The notes: generated by a model not told the origin, from the sequence alone. Positions 34,780-43,031 are shown, counted from the stretch's first letter. The stretch is 64,000 nucleotides of DNA from Hymenobacter psychrophilus (GCF_900107135.1 NZ_FNOV01000008.1:124001-188000), one strand, 5' to 3'. Translations and numbers: made by a program.

Positions 34780-36210
34780 ATGACCCTTTCCCGCCGCGCT
34801 GCTTCCTTGTTCACCGGCCTGCTGCTACTGGCGGCCGGCAGCCACGCCCAAACGGCCCCCGGCCAGCCCACGCTTGACGAGCAGAAGGTGCAGGTCTGGT
34901 GCGCCGCCGTGCGCTATGTGTATGACGACAACGGCCGCGGCAACCTCAAGGACAAGCTCAACTGCGGCGGCTCGCTCAAGGCCTTTGAGAACAGTATCAA
35001 GGCCGACAGCCAGAAGGTGTACAGCCTGCTTTACCAACCCCTCGAAGGCCGCGGCACGATGTACAAGGGCCTCGGCAGCAACGAGTCGCGGCTGCAGAAG
35101 CTGACGTCGGAAATTGTGGCCCGGCTGAAATCCTCGGCCGCCCGCCGCGGCGACCCGGCCCGGATGGAGCGTCTGACTACGCTCGAAACGGCCCTTAATA
35201 GCTACGTCAACAGCGGTACGCCCATCGGCAACCTCGCTGGGGCCGAACCAGCTGCCGAAAACGCTGGCACGACCACTGACCTCGACGAAACCACTGCCGC
35301 CGCGCCTGCCGATGCTGGTCCGGCCGAAGCGGGGCTGGATGCGGCCGCGCCGACTGCCAGTGGGGTAGGGGAGAGCGTGATGGGTAAGCTGTTTGCCCCG
35401 CTGGCCCTGATTCTGGGCCTGCTGGCGCTGGTGCTGTTCTGGCTGCTCAACCGCAAAGTCAGTGCCCTGGCCGACCGCGTAGGCCGGCATCGGGCCGATA
35501 TCGATGCCGTGAAGCTGGGCGGCGGTGCCGGTTCGGGTAGTGCCGACCACCTCACGCCGGCCCAGCGCCGGGAGGTGGAAAAGCTGGTAACCCAGCGCGT
35601 AGCCGAAGCGGTAGGCCAGAACCGGAACAAACCCGCCGGGACTGCCGCCGCTACCCCGGCGCGACCTGAAGCCGCCGCTCCGGCAGCCCGCCCCGTCCCA
35701 GCGGCCGCGCCCGAAACACGGGTAGCCGAAGCGCCGGTGAGTCTCTCGGAAGTGTCCGCTCCGCCAATGGCGACCCCAGCTGGTTCGCCCGCGGCCGCCC
35801 CGCGCGACGAGTTCGAGAGCCTGGTGCCGCCCGTGCAGCTGCCGCAGCCCATTGCCGCCCCGGCGCCCCCGGTGGAGCCGGCCGGCCCGGCCCAGTACAC
35901 GCGCTACGTGAAGGTTCCCGTGAACGGGGCGTTCAGCGAGTACGACCTCTCCGACGAGCCCCAGCACGACAGCATCTACGAAATCCACTTCGACCCGCAG
36001 TGGCCCGAGCTGGCCACGTTCAACGTCACGCCCAACCCCGCCATTCACGCCTACGCCATCCAGAGCGCCCAATATTCCCTGCGCGAGGCCTGCCGCTACC
36101 AGCAGCCCAGTAGCCCGGTCACCCGCATCGTAACGGAGGAAGAAGGCGTGTTGCGCAAAGTAGCCGGCAGCTGGCAGATTGAGCAGAAAGCGGCTATTCG
36201 GTTTGAGTAG
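34780..36210 (+). CDS. Exported single-span membrane protein with Pro/Ala-rich linker
   Basis: 476 residues from ATG 34780; a TTG nine bases earlier is in frame but less likely. A signal peptide ends at SHAQ. An N-terminal domain follows, with a Cys pair (VQVWCAAVRYVY and LNCGGSLKAF), then a disordered Ala/Glu/Thr stretch. A membrane helix (about 203-223, APLALILGLLALVLFWLLN) leads to a short charged helix, a long Ala/Pro-rich linker (about 285-375) and a compact C-terminal domain (about 380-476, QYTRYVKVPVNGAFSEYDLS). With the signal peptide outside, the C-terminal domain would be cytoplasmic, where it could contact the actin- or tubulin-like proteins. No family recognised. Confidence 0.7.
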   Translation: MTLSRRAASLFTGLLLLAAGSHAQTAPGQPTLDEQKVQVWCAAVRYVYDDNGRGNLKDKLNCGGSLKAFENSIKADSQKVYSLLYQPLEGRGTMYKGLGSNESRLQKLTSEIVARLKSSAARRGDPARMERLTTLETALNSYVNSGTPIGNLAGAEPAAENAGTTTDLDETTAAAPADAGPAEAGLDAAAPTASGVGESVMGKLFAPLALILGLLALVLFWLLNRKVSALADRVGRHRADIDAVKLGGGAGSGSADHLTPAQRREVEKLVTQRVAEAVGQNRNKPAGTAAATPARPEAAAPAARPVPAAAPETRVAEAPVSLSEVSAPPMATPAGSPAAAPRDEFESLVPPVQLPQPIAAPAPPVEPAGPAQYTRYVKVPVNGAFSEYDLSDEPQHDSIYEIHFDPQWPELATFNVTPNPAIHAYAIQSAQYSLREACRYQQPSSPVTRIVTEEEGVLRKVAGSWQIEQKAAIRFE

Positions 36211-36216
36211 AACGGG

Positions 36217-36267
36217 AGCTAAAAACTACTTCCCCTCCTTGGAAAGGAGGGGAAGTAGTTTTTAGCT
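36217..36267. repeat. Perfect 24-bp hairpin with 3-base loop inside the locus
   Basis: Arms 36217-36240 and 36244-36267 are perfect reverse complements around GGA, with core CTACTTCCCCTCCTT. The CCCCTCC part resembles the element at 28450-28630. It lies between two same-strand genes and could lower transcription into the channel-subunit gene, which starts 16 bases later. Confidence 0.8.
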
Positions 36268-36282
36268 GTAGCTTCGTCACCT

Positions 36283-37743
36283 ATGCTTGAAATAGCCCTC
36301 GAAATACTGGTGGTGGCCGTGGTGGTGGGCCTGCAAATTCGCACGTTCCTGCAAACCCGCACCAAAACCCGCCAGCTCAGCCTGCTTTATCCGCCCCGCG
36401 AAGCCCTGCGCGTGGAGCAGCGCCTCGTGCTGCCCGACGGCCGCGACCTGCCCGAATACGCCGCCGACGCGCCCCCCGAAGCCTATCCGGCCACCATCCT
36501 CAAGGCCGATGATGCCTCGGCCGAGTTCGAGGAAATCCTGCTTGATACCAACGATTATCTGCGCCACAACAAGGGCGCGGCGGCCGATTTTGGGATTCTG
36601 AAGGACATTTCGGAACGCCGCAGCCAGGTGCTCGACAACGAGGTGCAGGCCAACGTCTCGACTCCCCTGTACCTGGGTCTGCTCGGCACGTTCCTGGGCG
36701 TGATTCTGGGCCTCGTGGGCATTGCCCGCAACGGCGTATCGGACGACAGCGCGCTGACGCCCTTCCTGACCGGGGTGCTGATTGCCATGACCGGCTCGTT
36801 TGTGGGGCTGCTGCTCACGCTGCTCGGCAACGGCCTGCTGCGCGAGGCCCGCCGCCAGCTCGATGGCCGCCAGAACCAGTACTACACCGTGCTCCAGGTG
36901 CGGCTGCTGCCCATTCTGCACTCCGATATGGCCGGCAGCCTGAGCAACCTAAAGTCGGTGCTCGATGCCTTCAACCAGCAGTTCGTGGGCCAGGTGGATT
37001 TGTTCAATCCGCTCATGGACAAGGTGACGGAGAACATCCGGGTGCAGAGCGACTTTCTGCAGCGCCTAGATACCATCGGCTACGATAAGATGGCCGCCGC
37101 CAATATTGCCGTGTTCGAGAAGGTGCGGGAGTCGGCTGACATGTTCGCGGCTTTCACTGGCTACCAGCAGAAGCTCAACCAGATGCTCGATACCGGCTAC
37201 CAGTCGGCCCAGAGCGTGAACGGGATTCTCGACCGGCTGCGGGGCTTCGAGAAGGGCATCAACGACCTGGGCCAGTACGTGGGCGGCAACAACAACTCGG
37301 TGCAGCTGATGCTGGATTTCTTCCAGAAGCACCAGACCGAGCTGCGCAACCTGCGCGACCGGGCCGAGCAGCACATCGACCAGGCGGGCGTCAACCTGGC
37401 CGACATCCTCACCCAGCGCCAGGCCCAGAACGAGCGCCAGGCCCAGCTGGCCTACGAGAAGTGGCAGCAGTACTACCAGCAGCTCAACGCCGACAATGTG
37501 TTCGAGAAGCTGCTCAAGCAGTTGGAGCCCTTCCAGAACCTCAACGCCCAGCAGGCCGACCTCAGCCGCGACGTCACCGCCACCCAGCGCGAGCTGCTGC
37601 GCAAAGTGGAGCTGGATTCCCAGATTCAGGCCAAGCTACTGGCCGAAATATCCAACCTGAACACGGTGCTGGTAAAAGCCACGTCCAAGAACAGCTTCCA
37701 GCGGTTTATGGACAAACTGTTTGGGGGCGTGAAGCCGGTGTAA
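36283..37743 (+). CDS. MotA/TolQ/ExbB-type proton-channel subunit with long cytoplasmic tail (ZorA-like)
   Basis: 486 residues. A first hydrophobic helix lies at the N terminus (about 2-21, EIALEILVVAVVVGL), then a cytoplasmic loop of about 100 residues. The channel helices are at about 127-148 (TPLYLGLLGTFLGVILGLVG) and 161-186 (FLTGVLIAMTGSFVGLLLTL), matching the MotA/TolQ/ExbB core. The remaining 300 residues are a long, Gln/Leu-rich helical tail (QQYYQQLNADNVFEKLLKQL). Such a tail behind a MotA core is the feature of ZorA in the Zorya phage-defence system. The partner subunit is encoded 114 bases downstream, but ZorC and ZorD are not seen. Ion-driven motor activity is inferred from the family. 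Confidence 0.8.
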   Translation: MLEIALEILVVAVVVGLQIRTFLQTRTKTRQLSLLYPPREALRVEQRLVLPDGRDLPEYAADAPPEAYPATILKADDASAEFEEILLDTNDYLRHNKGAAADFGILKDISERRSQVLDNEVQANVSTPLYLGLLGTFLGVILGLVGIARNGVSDDSALTPFLTGVLIAMTGSFVGLLLTLLGNGLLREARRQLDGRQNQYYTVLQVRLLPILHSDMAGSLSNLKSVLDAFNQQFVGQVDLFNPLMDKVTENIRVQSDFLQRLDTIGYDKMAAANIAVFEKVRESADMFAAFTGYQQKLNQMLDTGYQSAQSVNGILDRLRGFEKGINDLGQYVGGNNNSVQLMLDFFQKHQTELRNLRDRAEQHIDQAGVNLADILTQRQAQNERQAQLAYEKWQQYYQQLNADNVFEKLLKQLEPFQNLNAQQADLSRDVTATQRELLRKVELDSQIQAKLLAEISNLNTVLVKATSKNSFQRFMDKLFGGVKPV

Positions 37744-37749
37744 TTGTTG

Positions 37750-37842
37750 ACTGTCATCCTGAATGGAGCGAAGGATCTTGTCAGGTCTGAACAACAAGCA
37801 GTATAACGTAATAAGGTCCTTCGCTTCGCTCAGGATGACAGT
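37750..37842. repeat. 30-bp inverted repeat of the CTGAGCGAAG family between motor genes
   Basis: Arms 37750-37779 and 37813-37842 match as reverse complements except for a few bases in the centre, with core GTCATCCTGA and GCGAAGGA. Fills most of the 114-base gap between the ZorA-like and ZorB-like genes. Confidence 0.8.
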
Positions 37843-37857
37843 GTCTCATCAACAAGT

Positions 37858-38535
37858 ATGAACAACCCCTCCAACAACAACCGCCAACACAACGACTTCT
37901 TCTGGCCCAGCTACGTGGACCTAATGACGTCCTTGTTCGTGGTGATGCTGGTGCTGTTCGTGTACAGCTTCAAGCTGTTCAAGGACCGGGAGGGGGAGCT
38001 GAAACAGGCCAACGGGGAGCTTAAGGCCAAGGCTGTGGAGCTGGAGCAGATTACCAAAATCCGCCGCTCGTTGCAGCGGCTGGAGGGCAAATACTTCCGC
38101 TACGACCCCACCAATGAGCGCCACGAGCTACTGGTGCCGGTGCAGTTCAAGGCCGGCCGCGACGAAATTCAGGATGCCTACAAGCCTGCCCTGCTGCAGG
38201 CCGGCCGCACGTTGCGCACGGTGCTCAAAAGCATCAAAACCGACCAGCCCGTGCGCTACCTCGTGATTGTGGAAGGCATGGCCGCTCGCTACCCCGCCGG
38301 CGACCCGCGCAACGCCCGCGAGGAGCAGATAACCTACCAGCTCAGCTACCGCCGGGCCCTGAGCCTGCTCAACTTCTGGAAGCAAAGCGGCCTCGATTTC
38401 GGCCAGGACCGCAACATCGAGCTCATCATCGGGGGCAGCGGCTTCTTCGGCACCGGCCGCTACCAGGACCGCCGCGAAGGCGACAACAAGCGCTTCCTGA
38501 TTCAGGTGATTCCGAAGATAGGTCGGATGCAGTAG
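37858..38535 (+). CDS. MotB/OmpA-type stator subunit (ZorB-like)
   Basis: 225 residues. One N-terminal membrane helix (about 14-38) with the pattern FWPSYVDLMTSLFVVMLVLF, in which Asp21 sits where MotB and ZorB carry the proton-binding aspartate. A short coiled-coil linker (about 42-75) is followed by an OmpA-like domain (about 80-220), including LVPVQFKAGRDEIQ and SYRRALSLLNFWKQSGLDF, for peptidoglycan contact. Paired with the ZorA-like channel protein upstream. Last gene of the series; a REP pair and an unrelated peptidase gene follow. Confidence 0.82.
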   Translation: MNNPSNNNRQHNDFFWPSYVDLMTSLFVVMLVLFVYSFKLFKDREGELKQANGELKAKAVELEQITKIRRSLQRLEGKYFRYDPTNERHELLVPVQFKAGRDEIQDAYKPALLQAGRTLRTVLKSIKTDQPVRYLVIVEGMAARYPAGDPRNAREEQITYQLSYRRALSLLNFWKQSGLDFGQDRNIELIIGGSGFFGTGRYQDRREGDNKRFLIQVIPKIGRMQ

Positions 38536-38577
38536 CGTTCTAGTGTTGATGCCCCGGTTGCCTTGGTTGCCCACGCC

Positions 38578-38652
38578 GTCCCAGGGCTGAAGCCCTAGGC
38601 TATTGAGCGGTTGTCGTTGAGCGCTGCGTAGCCCAGGGCTTTAGCCCTGGGG
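38578..38652. repeat. REP pair after the motor genes
   Basis: Two facing units, 38578-38602 (GTCCCAGGGCTGAAGCCCTA...) and 38628-38652 (TAGCCCAGGGCTTTAGCCCT...), of the same family as those around the RAYT gene 8 kb away. A copy without a transposase, as expected for elements moved in trans. Confidence 0.85.
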
Positions 38653-38740
38653 CGGCGTGGCCAACTGGGGCAGCTGAACAATTGAGCGCGTTTCCGCCGC
38701 AGGGGTTATCTTCGGGCTCTTTCCCGCCTAATCCTCTCCG

Positions 38741-40933
38741 ATGCGTAAACTCACTATTCCCGTGCTGGCCCTGGCCAGTCTGGCCGCCTGCCGCTCCTCG
38801 CAGCCCACCACGCCGACTACCGCCGTGGCCGAGTCTAAATCTATATCCGCTCCCGCCGCCAAATTCGTGCTCAACTACCCCGACACCAAAAAGACCGACC
38901 AGAAGGACGACTACTTCGGTACTTCCGTGGCCGACCCCTACCGCTGGCTCGAAGACGCCGACGCGCCCGAAACCAAGAGCTGGGTGACGGCCGAAAACAA
39001 GGTGACGTTTGGCTACCTGGAGCAGATTCCGTTCCGCGAAAAAATCCGGGAGCGGCTGACGACCCTGTGGAACTACGAGAAATTCGGGATTCCGCACCAG
39101 GAGGGTAACAAGCTGTATTTCAGCAAGAACGATGGCCTGCAGAACCAGTCGGTGCTGTACGTGCAGCAGGGCGACGGCACCGAGGGCCAACCCGATGTGC
39201 TGCTCGACCCCAACAAGTTTTCGGCCGACGGCACTACGGCCCTGGCCGGCGCCTACTACTCCAACGACCAGCGCTACATGGCCTACGCCACCAGCGGCGG
39301 CGGCTCGGACTGGCAGACGATGAAGGTGCTCGACCTGAAAACCCGCCAGACTACGTCCGACCAGCTCGATTGGGTGAAGGTGTCGGGTGCGGCCTGGTAC
39401 AAGAACGGCTTCTTCTATAGCCGCTACGACGCGCCCAAGGCCGGCGAAAGCAAGCTGGCCGGCAAAAACGAGTTCCACAAGGTGTACTACCACCAGCTGG
39501 GCAAGCCCCAGAGCACCGACCGGCTGGTATATGAAGACCCTAAAAGCCCGCTGGGCTTTCGCACCGTGGGTACCACCGACGACGAGCGGTTTCTGGTGCT
39601 TTACCTCACCGATGGCAAGGCCGACGGCAACCGCCTCTCGGTGCGCGACCTGACCGACCGGCGGCAGGAGGGCAATTTCACTTCGCTCATCACCAACTAC
39701 GAGCATAACAACTCGGTGGTCGGCAACGTGGGCGGGCAGCTGCTGGTGCTCACCAACAACGGCGCGCCCAACTACCGCGTCGTGCTCATCGACCCCAAGA
39801 AGCCCCAGGAAAAGAACTGGAAAACCGTGCTGCCCGAAACCGGGCAGAAGCTCGAAGGCGTCGACCACGTGAGCGGCTACCTGGTGGCTTCCTACCTCAA
39901 GGACGCCAGCAGCCTCATCAAAGTCTACACCGAAAAGGGCGAGTTCAAGCATGATGTGGCCCTGCCGGCCATCGGTACGGCCTCAGGCTTCGGCGGCAAG
40001 CGCGGCGCTAAGCAGGTGTACTACGCCTTCACCTCGTTCACTTACCCCACTACCATCTACAAGTACGACCTGGCCACCAACACCAGCACCGTGTTCCGGG
40101 CTCCCAAAGTGGACGTGAACCCGGCCGACTACGTGACGACCCAGGTGTTCTACCAGAGCAAGGACGGCACGAAGGTGCCCATGTTCATCACCCACAAAAA
40201 GGGCCTTAAGCTCGACGGCCAGAACCCGACCTACCTCTACGCCTACGGAGGCTTCAACATCTCGCTCACCCCCAGCTTCTCGGTAGCGCGGATGCTGTGG
40301 CTCGAAAACGGCGGCGTACTGGCTATTCCGAACCTGCGGGGCGGGGGCGAGTACGGCGAAGCCTGGCACCAGGCCGGCATGACGCCCAACAAGCAGAACG
40401 TGTTCGACGACTTCATTGCCGCCGCCGAGTACCTGAAAGTGCAGGGTTACACCAGCACCGACAAGCTGGCCATGGCCGGCGGCTCCAACGGCGGTCTGCT
40501 GGTGGGCGCTACCATGACGCAGCGCCCGGACCTGTGCAAAGTGGCCTTCCCGGCCGTGGGCGTGATGGACATGCTGCGCTACCAGAAGTTCACCATCGGC
40601 TGGAACTGGGCCCCCGAGTACGGCACCTCCGACAACTACGAGCAGTTCCAGAACCTCTACCGCTTCTCGCCTCTGCACAATCTGAAGCCCGCCACCTACC
40701 CGGCCACCATGATTACCACCGCCGACCACGACGACCGGGTGGTGCCGGCCCACTCGTTCAAGTTCGCCGCCGCCCTGCAGGCCGCCAACGAGGGCTCCAA
40801 CCCCCAACTCATCCGCGTAGACGTGAATGCGGGCCACGGTGCGGGTAAAAGCACCAAGCTCCAGATTCAGGAGTGGGCCGACATCTGGTCCTTCGCCTTC
40901 TACAACATGGGCGTCAAGCCGTTCGGGAAATAG
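38741..40933 (+). CDS. Prolyl oligopeptidase (S9A), lipoprotein type
   Basis: 730 residues. The N terminus has a lipobox (ASLAAC). A seven-bladed propeller domain (about 90-430) and an alpha/beta-hydrolase domain follow. The nucleophile is Ser582 in GGSNGGLL; the Asp is in TADHDDRVVPAHS and the His in NAGHGAG. The N-terminal YPDTKKTDQKDDYFG and PYRWLED are typical of S9A enzymes, which cut after proline in short peptides. The lipobox places it in the envelope, probably the periplasm. Monocistronic, between a REP pair and a hairpin. Confidence 0.92.
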   Translation: MRKLTIPVLALASLAACRSSQPTTPTTAVAESKSISAPAAKFVLNYPDTKKTDQKDDYFGTSVADPYRWLEDADAPETKSWVTAENKVTFGYLEQIPFREKIRERLTTLWNYEKFGIPHQEGNKLYFSKNDGLQNQSVLYVQQGDGTEGQPDVLLDPNKFSADGTTALAGAYYSNDQRYMAYATSGGGSDWQTMKVLDLKTRQTTSDQLDWVKVSGAAWYKNGFFYSRYDAPKAGESKLAGKNEFHKVYYHQLGKPQSTDRLVYEDPKSPLGFRTVGTTDDERFLVLYLTDGKADGNRLSVRDLTDRRQEGNFTSLITNYEHNNSVVGNVGGQLLVLTNNGAPNYRVVLIDPKKPQEKNWKTVLPETGQKLEGVDHVSGYLVASYLKDASSLIKVYTEKGEFKHDVALPAIGTASGFGGKRGAKQVYYAFTSFTYPTTIYKYDLATNTSTVFRAPKVDVNPADYVTTQVFYQSKDGTKVPMFITHKKGLKLDGQNPTYLYAYGGFNISLTPSFSVARMLWLENGGVLAIPNLRGGGEYGEAWHQAGMTPNKQNVFDDFIAAAEYLKVQGYTSTDKLAMAGGSNGGLLVGATMTQRPDLCKVAFPAVGVMDMLRYQKFTIGWNWAPEYGTSDNYEQFQNLYRFSPLHNLKPATYPATMITTADHDDRVVPAHSFKFAAALQAANEGSNPQLIRVDVNAGHGAGKSTKLQIQEWADIWSFAFYNMGVKPFGK

Positions 40934-40946
40934 GTTGTCAGTGGTT

Positions 40947-41007
40947 AATTGATAGTGCTTTGTGCTTAGGTAGCCCAGAACAACCTAAGCACAAGGCACC
41001 ATCAATT
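40947..41007. terminator. Imperfect 25-bp hairpin after the prolyl oligopeptidase gene
   Basis: Arms 40947-40971 and 40983-41007 pair over AATTGATnGTGCnTTGTGCT + TAGGT with two mismatches around an 11-base loop. Directly follows the gene, and a second partial copy (TTAAGCACAAAGCGCC) lies just beyond, so it is probably a terminator made from a small repeat. Confidence 0.5.
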
Positions 41008-41074
41008 AAGCACAAAGCGCCGTATCTTCGCAGCCGCAACGCACGTAACTGCCTTTGTATTTTTGCTTTCTGAT

Positions 41075-41290
41075 ATGAAAAAAATGTCCCTGCTCGGCCT
41101 GCTGGCCGGTTCGCTGCTACTCTCCGCTACCTCCTGTAGCGACTCCGACTCCAAGGCAGACGCTATGACGGTTGAGCCTCTGACTTACCCGGCTCCGGTT
41201 GATACCACGGGTGGTAAAACCGACGAAACCCGCGAAGTCAACGCCGTCAACGCCACCGAATCAATTAAGAAAATGCAGCCGGTAATGTAA
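41075..41290 (+). CDS. Very small lipoprotein
   Basis: 71 residues from ATG 41075 (a TTG at 41063 is also in frame). The basic start MKKMSLLGLLAGSLLLSATSC ends in a lipobox. The mature part is short, acidic and Thr-rich with no motif, and is probably disordered. Followed by a perfect terminator. Coding status rests on the clear lipoprotein signal. Confidence 0.65.
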   Translation: MKKMSLLGLLAGSLLLSATSCSDSDSKADAMTVEPLTYPAPVDTTGGKTDETREVNAVNATESIKKMQPVM

Positions 41291-41303
41291 TTTCCACTTC
41301 AGT

Positions 41304-41365
41304 GGCTACTAAACGCAGAAAGAGCAGCGCCCATCGGGCCGCTGCTCTTTCTGCGTTTAGTAGCC
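41304..41365 (+). terminator. Perfect 26-bp hairpin terminator
   Basis: Arms 41304-41329 and 41340-41365 pair perfectly, with a GC core (AGCAGCG) and an A/T-rich base, 14 bases after the small lipoprotein stop. Confidence 0.75.
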
Positions 41366-41440
41366 TTCCGGTAACTCTGGCCGGCCCAGCCTGTCGTTCG
41401 TATGTTTACGCACTTTCCATTATTTAGTAACCAGACCGCC

Positions 41441-41950
41441 ATGTTTATTCGCCGGGGCCGGGAGGCCGATTTGCCGCAAGTGCTGGCCCTGATTCAGGAG
41501 TTGGCCGAATACGAAAAGGCCGCCGACCAGGTAACCAACACGTTGGCCGATATGCAGCGCGATGGGTTCGGCCCCGAGCCGATTTTTGGCTTTTTTGTGG
41601 CCTTGGAAGTACCCGAAGGCCCCATTGTGGGCATTGCCCTCTACTACACGGCCTATTCTACCTGGAAGGGCCGTATGCTGTTTCTGGAGGACCTAGTGGT
41701 AACCGAGCCTATGCGCGGTACGGGCCTGGGCCGGCGGCTGTTCGAGGCCGTAGTGGCCGAAGCCCGCCACAGCGGAGCGCATCGCCTCAAATGGCAGGTG
41801 CTGGAGTGGAACGAACCGGCCATCGGCTTCTACAAAAAGTTAGGTGCCAACCTCGACCCCGAGTGGCACAACGGCAACCTTACCGCCGAGCAAATCCAGC
41901 AATTTCCCTGCGACCCGGCCATAGAAGCTGCCGTGCGGGAGGTGGCTTAA
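41441..41950 (+). CDS. GNAT-family N-acetyltransferase (diamine acetyltransferase-like)
   Basis: 169 residues from ATG 41441 (MFIRRGREADLPQV); an ATG at 41402 is in frame but adds 13 atypical residues. The acetyl-CoA loop is RGTGLGRRLF, preceded by the strand MLFLEDLVV, and the ending WNEPAIGFYKKLGA matches GNAT motif B. The overall pattern (EYEKAADQV, YYTAYSTWKGR) is like spermidine/diamine acetyltransferases, but the substrate is not certain. Confidence 0.85.
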   Translation: MFIRRGREADLPQVLALIQELAEYEKAADQVTNTLADMQRDGFGPEPIFGFFVALEVPEGPIVGIALYYTAYSTWKGRMLFLEDLVVTEPMRGTGLGRRLFEAVVAEARHSGAHRLKWQVLEWNEPAIGFYKKLGANLDPEWHNGNLTAEQIQQFPCDPAIEAAVREVA

Positions 41951-41951
41951 C

Positions 41952-42003
41952 ATGCAAATGGGCGGACGGCTGGTTGAAAAGCCAGCCGTCCGCCCATTTG
42001 CAT
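41952..42003. terminator. Perfect 22-bp hairpin between convergent genes
   Basis: Arms 41952-41973 and 41982-42003 are perfect reverse complements around an 8-base loop, right after the GNAT stop and before the DUF4286 stop on the other strand. Confidence 0.8.
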
Positions 42004-42020
42004 ACTACCAAACGAGTGCC

Positions 42021-42323
42021 TTAGCCCAACACTTCCAGCATGGTGCGGAATGAGGCGTAGCGGCCCCCAAAATGCCGGTCCATATCGGCGCGCAGGGCGG
42101 GGGCAGCCACCTCCTGATAGGTTTCGAGCTGCTCCCGGCTTACGGCATAGTATTGCGAGGCGTAAGTGATGCCTCCTTCTTCTTCATCGAGCATGCGGCA
42201 AAGCTGGCTTTTTACGAAGAAGCCGGTGGCCATCACCTCCGGCATGTGCGTGTCCTGCATATAGGCCAGCCACCGCTCGGCAATTTCGGGGTCGAGGCTG
42301 GTAGTTATGTTGTATAAAATCAT
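42021..42323 (-). CDS. DUF4286 family protein
   Basis: 100 residues beginning MILYNITTSLDPEIAERWL, typical of the small DUF4286 family common in Bacteroidota, which has a ferredoxin-like fold by prediction. Contains MPEVMATGFF and the Tyr-rich ITYASQYYAVS. No catalytic residues are known. Preceded by about 156 bases without a gene. Confidence 0.82.
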   Translation of the reverse strand: MILYNITTSLDPEIAERWLAYMQDTHMPEVMATGFFVKSQLCRMLDEEEGGITYASQYYAVSREQLETYQEVAAPALRADMDRHFGGRYASFRTMLEVLG

Positions 42324-42479
42324 GGGCGTTAAATTCCGGGTTGGTTAAGGGGCCGGGAAGCTAGTTTATAAAGGGGAAGAGTGGACTGTTTCAACGCAAA
42401 ATCCACCAAAAAAGGTTGGGCTTGGTTGAAGCGGAACCCCGGTTGCCCGGGCCCCGGCCAGCTTTTCCTGCTTCGTTTA

Positions 42480-42929
42480 TCAAACCCGCATATCATCGAA
42501 GTGAAAGTCCTGAATGCGGGCCTGAATGTCCTTCGACGACAGGTTCTCGCGGATGGCGGCCTGGGTGAGGTCGGCCAGTTCGGCGTCGCCGGCGAAGCGC
42601 AGGGCCAGAATCTGGCCAAGCTTGAGCTGGCTTTCGAGCGGGCGCAGGCTCTGGCCGGTTACCTCGAAGTAGCGCTGGCGCACCTCCAGGCGCAGTAGCC
42701 GGTCCTGGAGCGTGAGAGCGTAGTGCTGGCGCAGCATCAACAGCACCCCGAAGCCCACCACGGCCAACGCGGCCACCGTAAACCAGAGGCGCGAAACTTC
42801 GGAGTCGTCGCCGGCCACGGTCAGGTAGCGCCGTACGCCGTAGATGGCTAGAATCAGGGCCGCCGGCAGCAGTACGAAGTGATGCCAGGGGTAAAACATG
42901 AGCGTGTTCTTGGTCGGTTTGGCGGCCAT
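42480..42929 (-). CDS. DUF6526-type membrane protein
   Basis: 149 residues from ATG 42929 (MAAKPTKNTLMFYPWHHFV). The frame is open further upstream to 42986 without support. Two membrane helices lie at about 19-33 and 50-70, followed by a cytoplasmic part with RLLRLEVRQRYFEVTGQSL and a C terminus of acidic helices. Assignment to DUF6526 is from memory. Function unknown. Confidence 0.7.
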   Translation of the reverse strand: MAAKPTKNTLMFYPWHHFVLLPAALILAIYGVRRYLTVAGDDSEVSRLWFTVAALAVVGFGVLLMLRQHYALTLQDRLLRLEVRQRYFEVTGQSLRPLESQLKLGQILALRFAGDAELADLTQAAIRENLSSKDIQARIQDFHFDDMRV

Positions 42930-43031
42930 AGGAAGCGGGTTGAGGAGAGAAGGTATGAACTGCTGATACGCAAAAACTCCGGCCAATGGCCGGAGTTCTG
43001 CACGTAGGATTGCGGCTGAAATACGGCTGAG

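Noticed and set aside
36283..38535. Complete Zorya defence system
   Set aside because: Only ZorA- and ZorB-like proteins are found. No ZorC (EH-signature) or ZorD/ZorE (helicase/nuclease) gene is present in the neighbourhood.
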